Below are positions 61,820 to 64,000 of a stretch of 64,000 bases of DNA, in pieces. Position numbers and translations under genes: made by a program. The notes beneath the pieces were generated by a model, which worked only from the letters and a program-made list of their open reading frames with translations, had not been told where the DNA came from and did not search any database. Positions within the stretch are counted from its first letter, which is position 1. Every line of letters begins with the position of its first letter. The stretch covers positions 1 to 64,000 of the forward strand of contig NZ_JAMDGY010000022.1 of the NCBI RefSeq assembly GCF_028656955.1, written 5' to 3'. Source of the DNA: Pseudomonas fontis. Its GTDB lineage: Bacteria; Pseudomonadota; Gammaproteobacteria; Pseudomonadales; Pseudomonadaceae.

Positions 61820-63502
61820 ATGAACAACAACAATCGCCACCCCGCCGACGGCAAGAAGCCCGTCACCATCTTCGGCCCGGACTTCCCTTTCGCCTTCGAC
61901 GACTGGATTGAACACCCCGCCGGCCTGGGCAGCATCCCCGCCGCACGCCATGGCGAGGAAGTGGCGATTGTCGGGGCAGGTATCGCCGGCCTTGTCGCCG
62001 CCTACGAACTGATGAAGATGGGCCTCAAGCCCGTCGTCTACGAAGCCTCGAAAATGGGCGGCCGCCTGCGCTCGCAAGCCTTCGCCGGCACCGAGGGCAT
62101 CGTTGCGGAACTGGGCGGCATGCGTTTCCCGGTGTCTTCCACGGCGTTCTACCACTACGTCGACAAACTCGGCCTGCAGACCAAGCCCTTCCCCAACCCG
62201 CTGACTCCCGCCTCCGGCAGCACCGTGGTCGACCTTGAAGGGCAAACCCACTACGCGGAAAAACTTGCCGACCTGCCCAAGCTCTTCCAGGAAGTCGCCG
62301 ACGCCTGGGCCGATGCCCTGGAAGATGGTGCGCGCTTCGGGGATATCCAGCAGGCCATTCGCGAACGCGATGTGCCGCGCCTGAAAGCGCTGTGGAACAC
62401 CCTGGTGCCGCTGTGGGACGACCGCACCTTCTACGATTTCGTCGCCACCTCGAAAGCCTTCGCCAAGCTCAGCTTCCTGCACCGCGAAGTGTTCGGCCAG
62501 GTCGGCTTCGGCACCGGCGGCTGGGACTCGGACTTCCCCAACTCGATGCTGGAAATCTTCCGCGTGGTCATGACCAACTGCGACGATCACCAGCATCTGG
62601 TCGTCGGCGGTGTCGAGCAGGTGCCACTGGGCATCTGGCGCCATGTGCCGGAGCGTTGCGCGCACTGGCCTGCCGGTACCAGCCTCAGCTCGCTGCACCG
62701 TGGCGCGCCACGCGCCGGGGTGAAGAGCATCACCCGCAACAGCGACGGTATGCTCGCCGTGACCGACACCTGGGGTGATACCCGCCATTACGCGGCGGTC
62801 CTCACCACCTGCCAGAGCTGGCTGCTGACCACCCAGATCGAGTGCGAAGAATCGCTGTTCTCACAGAAGATGTGGATGGCCCTCGACCGCACCCGCTACA
62901 TGCAGTCCTCGAAAACCTTCGTGATGGTCGACCGCCCATTCTGGAAGGACAAGGACCCGCAAACCGGTCGCGACACCATGAGCATGACCCTCACCGACCG
63001 CCTCACCCGCGGCACCTACCTGTTCGACAACGGCGACGACAAGCCGGGGGTGATCTGCCTGTCCTACTCGTGGATGAGCGATGCCTTGAAGATGCTCCCG
63101 CACCCGGTGGAAAAACGCGTGAAGCTGGCCCTGGATGCGCTGAAGAAGATCTACCCGAAGGTGGACATCGCCGGGCATATCATCGGCGACCCGATCACCG
63201 TGTCCTGGGAAGCCGACCCGCACTTCCTCGGCGCCTTCAAGGGCGCCCTGCCCGGCCACTATCGCTACAACCAGCGCATGTACGCGCACTTCATGCAGCA
63301 GGACATGCCGGCGGAACAACGCGGCATCTTCATTGCCGGCGACGATGTATCCTGGACCCCAGCCTGGGTCGAGGGCGCCGTGCAGACCTCGCTCAACGCG
63401 GTGTGGGGCATCATGAACCACTTCGGCGGCAGCACCCACCCGAGCAACCCGGGCCCGGGCGATGTATTCAACGAGATCGGCCCGATCGCCCTGGCCGACT
63501 GA
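61820..63502 (+). CDS. davB: L-lysine 2-monooxygenase
   Basis: Oxidative decarboxylation of L-lysine to 5-aminovaleramide, first step of the aminovalerate route of P. putida. Flavin amine-oxidase family: FAD-binding AIVGAGIAGLVAAYELMKMG (GAGIAG at 52-57), GGRLRS, and a C-terminal FIAGDDVSWTPAWVEGAVQT for FAD contact. 560 residues. The assignment to lysine rather than tryptophan rests on the downstream davA and on general resemblance to DavB. Starts ATG 61820 after AAGGTCAATC. Confidence 0.9.
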   Translation: MNNNNRHPADGKKPVTIFGPDFPFAFDDWIEHPAGLGSIPAARHGEEVAIVGAGIAGLVAAYELMKMGLKPVVYEASKMGGRLRSQAFAGTEGIVAELGGMRFPVSSTAFYHYVDKLGLQTKPFPNPLTPASGSTVVDLEGQTHYAEKLADLPKLFQEVADAWADALEDGARFGDIQQAIRERDVPRLKALWNTLVPLWDDRTFYDFVATSKAFAKLSFLHREVFGQVGFGTGGWDSDFPNSMLEIFRVVMTNCDDHQHLVVGGVEQVPLGIWRHVPERCAHWPAGTSLSSLHRGAPRAGVKSITRNSDGMLAVTDTWGDTRHYAAVLTTCQSWLLTTQIECEESLFSQKMWMALDRTRYMQSSKTFVMVDRPFWKDKDPQTGRDTMSMTLTDRLTRGTYLFDNGDDKPGVICLSYSWMSDALKMLPHPVEKRVKLALDALKKIYPKVDIAGHIIGDPITVSWEADPHFLGAFKGALPGHYRYNQRMYAHFMQQDMPAEQRGIFIAGDDVSWTPAWVEGAVQTSLNAVWGIMNHFGGSTHPSNPGPGDVFNEIGPIALAD

Positions 63503-63515
63503 CAGGAGAAACCGC

Positions 63516-64000
63516 ATGCGCATTGCTCTGTTCCAGGGCGCACCGCTGCCACTGGATGTGCCCGGCAACCTCGAACGCCTGCACCAGCAGGCGCAAGTGG
63601 CCACCGCCCGTGGCGCCGAGTTGCTGGTGTGCCCGGAGATGTTCCTGACCGGCTACAACATCGGCAGCGAAGCCGTAGCACGTCTTGCCGAAGCCGACGA
63701 CGGCCCCTCGGCGCTGGCCGTGGTGGAAATCGCCCAGAGCAACCGCATCGCCATCGTCTATGGCTACCCGGAGCTGAGCGAGGACGGCCAGGTCTACAAC
63801 AGCGTGCAGTTGATCGATGCGCATGGCAGCAGCCTGGGCAACTACCGCAAGACCCACCTGTTCGGCGGCCTCGACCGCGCGATGTTCAGCCCCGGCCCGG
63901 ATCATTACCCGGTGGTCGAGCTCAACGGCTGGCGGGTGGGCATGTTGATCTGCTACGACATCGAGTTCCCGGAGAACGCCCGGCGCCTGGCCCTGGCTGG
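63516..64000 (+). CDS. davA: 5-aminovaleramidase DavA (5' part, cut by window edge)
   Basis: Nitrilase-superfamily amidase that hydrolyses 5-aminovaleramide to 5-aminovalerate. The catalytic Glu41 (CPEMFLTGYN), Lys112 (YRKTHLFG) and Cys146 (LICYDIEFPE) are all inside the visible 161 residues. Starts 13 nt after davB with AGGAGAAACCGC before the ATG, so davBA is an operon. Roughly 100 further residues would be expected beyond the edge. Confidence 0.92.
   Translation, partial: MRIALFQGAPLPLDVPGNLERLHQQAQVATARGAELLVCPEMFLTGYNIGSEAVARLAEADDGPSALAVVEIAQSNRIAIVYGYPELSEDGQVYNSVQLIDAHGSSLGNYRKTHLFGGLDRAMFSPGPDHYPVVELNGWRVGMLICYDIEFPENARRLALA

Overview
The window is chromosomal DNA of a Pseudomonas, most likely of the P. 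putida group. I base this on GC-rich coding in all genes, Pseudomonas-type REP palindromes, amgK-murU (the cell-wall recycling pair described in P. putida), davB-davA (lysine to delta-aminovaleramide to 5-aminovalerate), an rpsU-dnaG-rpoD operon, Crp, and a gene order that agrees with what I remember of P. putida chromosomes. No database was consulted.

Layout. 1-321: control region of an rRNA operon that runs off the left edge. 322-4651: tyrS, an M23 cell-wall peptidase, anmK and erpA. 4.8-10.8 kb: argC, hemJ, a flavin oxidoreductase, an SDR, a HIT protein, coq7 and two unknown membrane proteins. 10.9-12.8 kb: OsmC, crp and a lipoate-ligase-like protein. 12.9-20.8 kb: trpGDC, the autotransporter esterase estP, trpE, gph and rpe. 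20.9-25.3 kb: a polyamine-type ABC importer. 25.5-28.6 kb: a NarL-type response regulator and a multi-sensor kinase. 28.7-32.2 kb: a DUF3530 protein, then djlA-murU-amgK on the minus strand. 32.3-39.9 kb: lptD-surA-pdxA-rsmA-apaG-apaH-glpE. 40.1-45.1 kb: the stress cluster prkA-yeaH-spoVR. 45.1-49.0 kb: cca, folK-folB, plsY and tsaD. 49.2-53.7 kb: rpsU-dnaG-rpoD. 53.8-57.5 kb: a 1247-residue SBP-PAS-GGDEF-EAL protein. 57.55 kb: tRNA-Ile(CAU). 57.7-61.6 kb: an accessory-looking stretch (Fic protein, AraC regulator, panB paralogue, Lrp-family regulator, HTH protein). 61.8 kb to the right edge: davB and the start of davA.

The trp region is the most instructive part. A 28-codon leader peptide ending in Arg-Trp-Arg-Trp-Arg-Ala precedes trpG. 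An almost identical coding block forms the C-terminus of gph just upstream of trpE, so both trp transcription units appear to carry paralogous attenuation leaders, one of them fused to the upstream gene. Other observations worth checking are a hairpin that buries the cca ribosome binding site, shared perfect palindromes flanking the fic-araC-panB block, an RpoS-like promoter before prkA, and near-identical inverted REP pairs 21 kb apart.

Most of the window is conserved core genome. I see no prophage, tailocin, insertion sequence, CRISPR array or obvious new defence system. The accessory flavour is limited to the block beside the tRNA gene.
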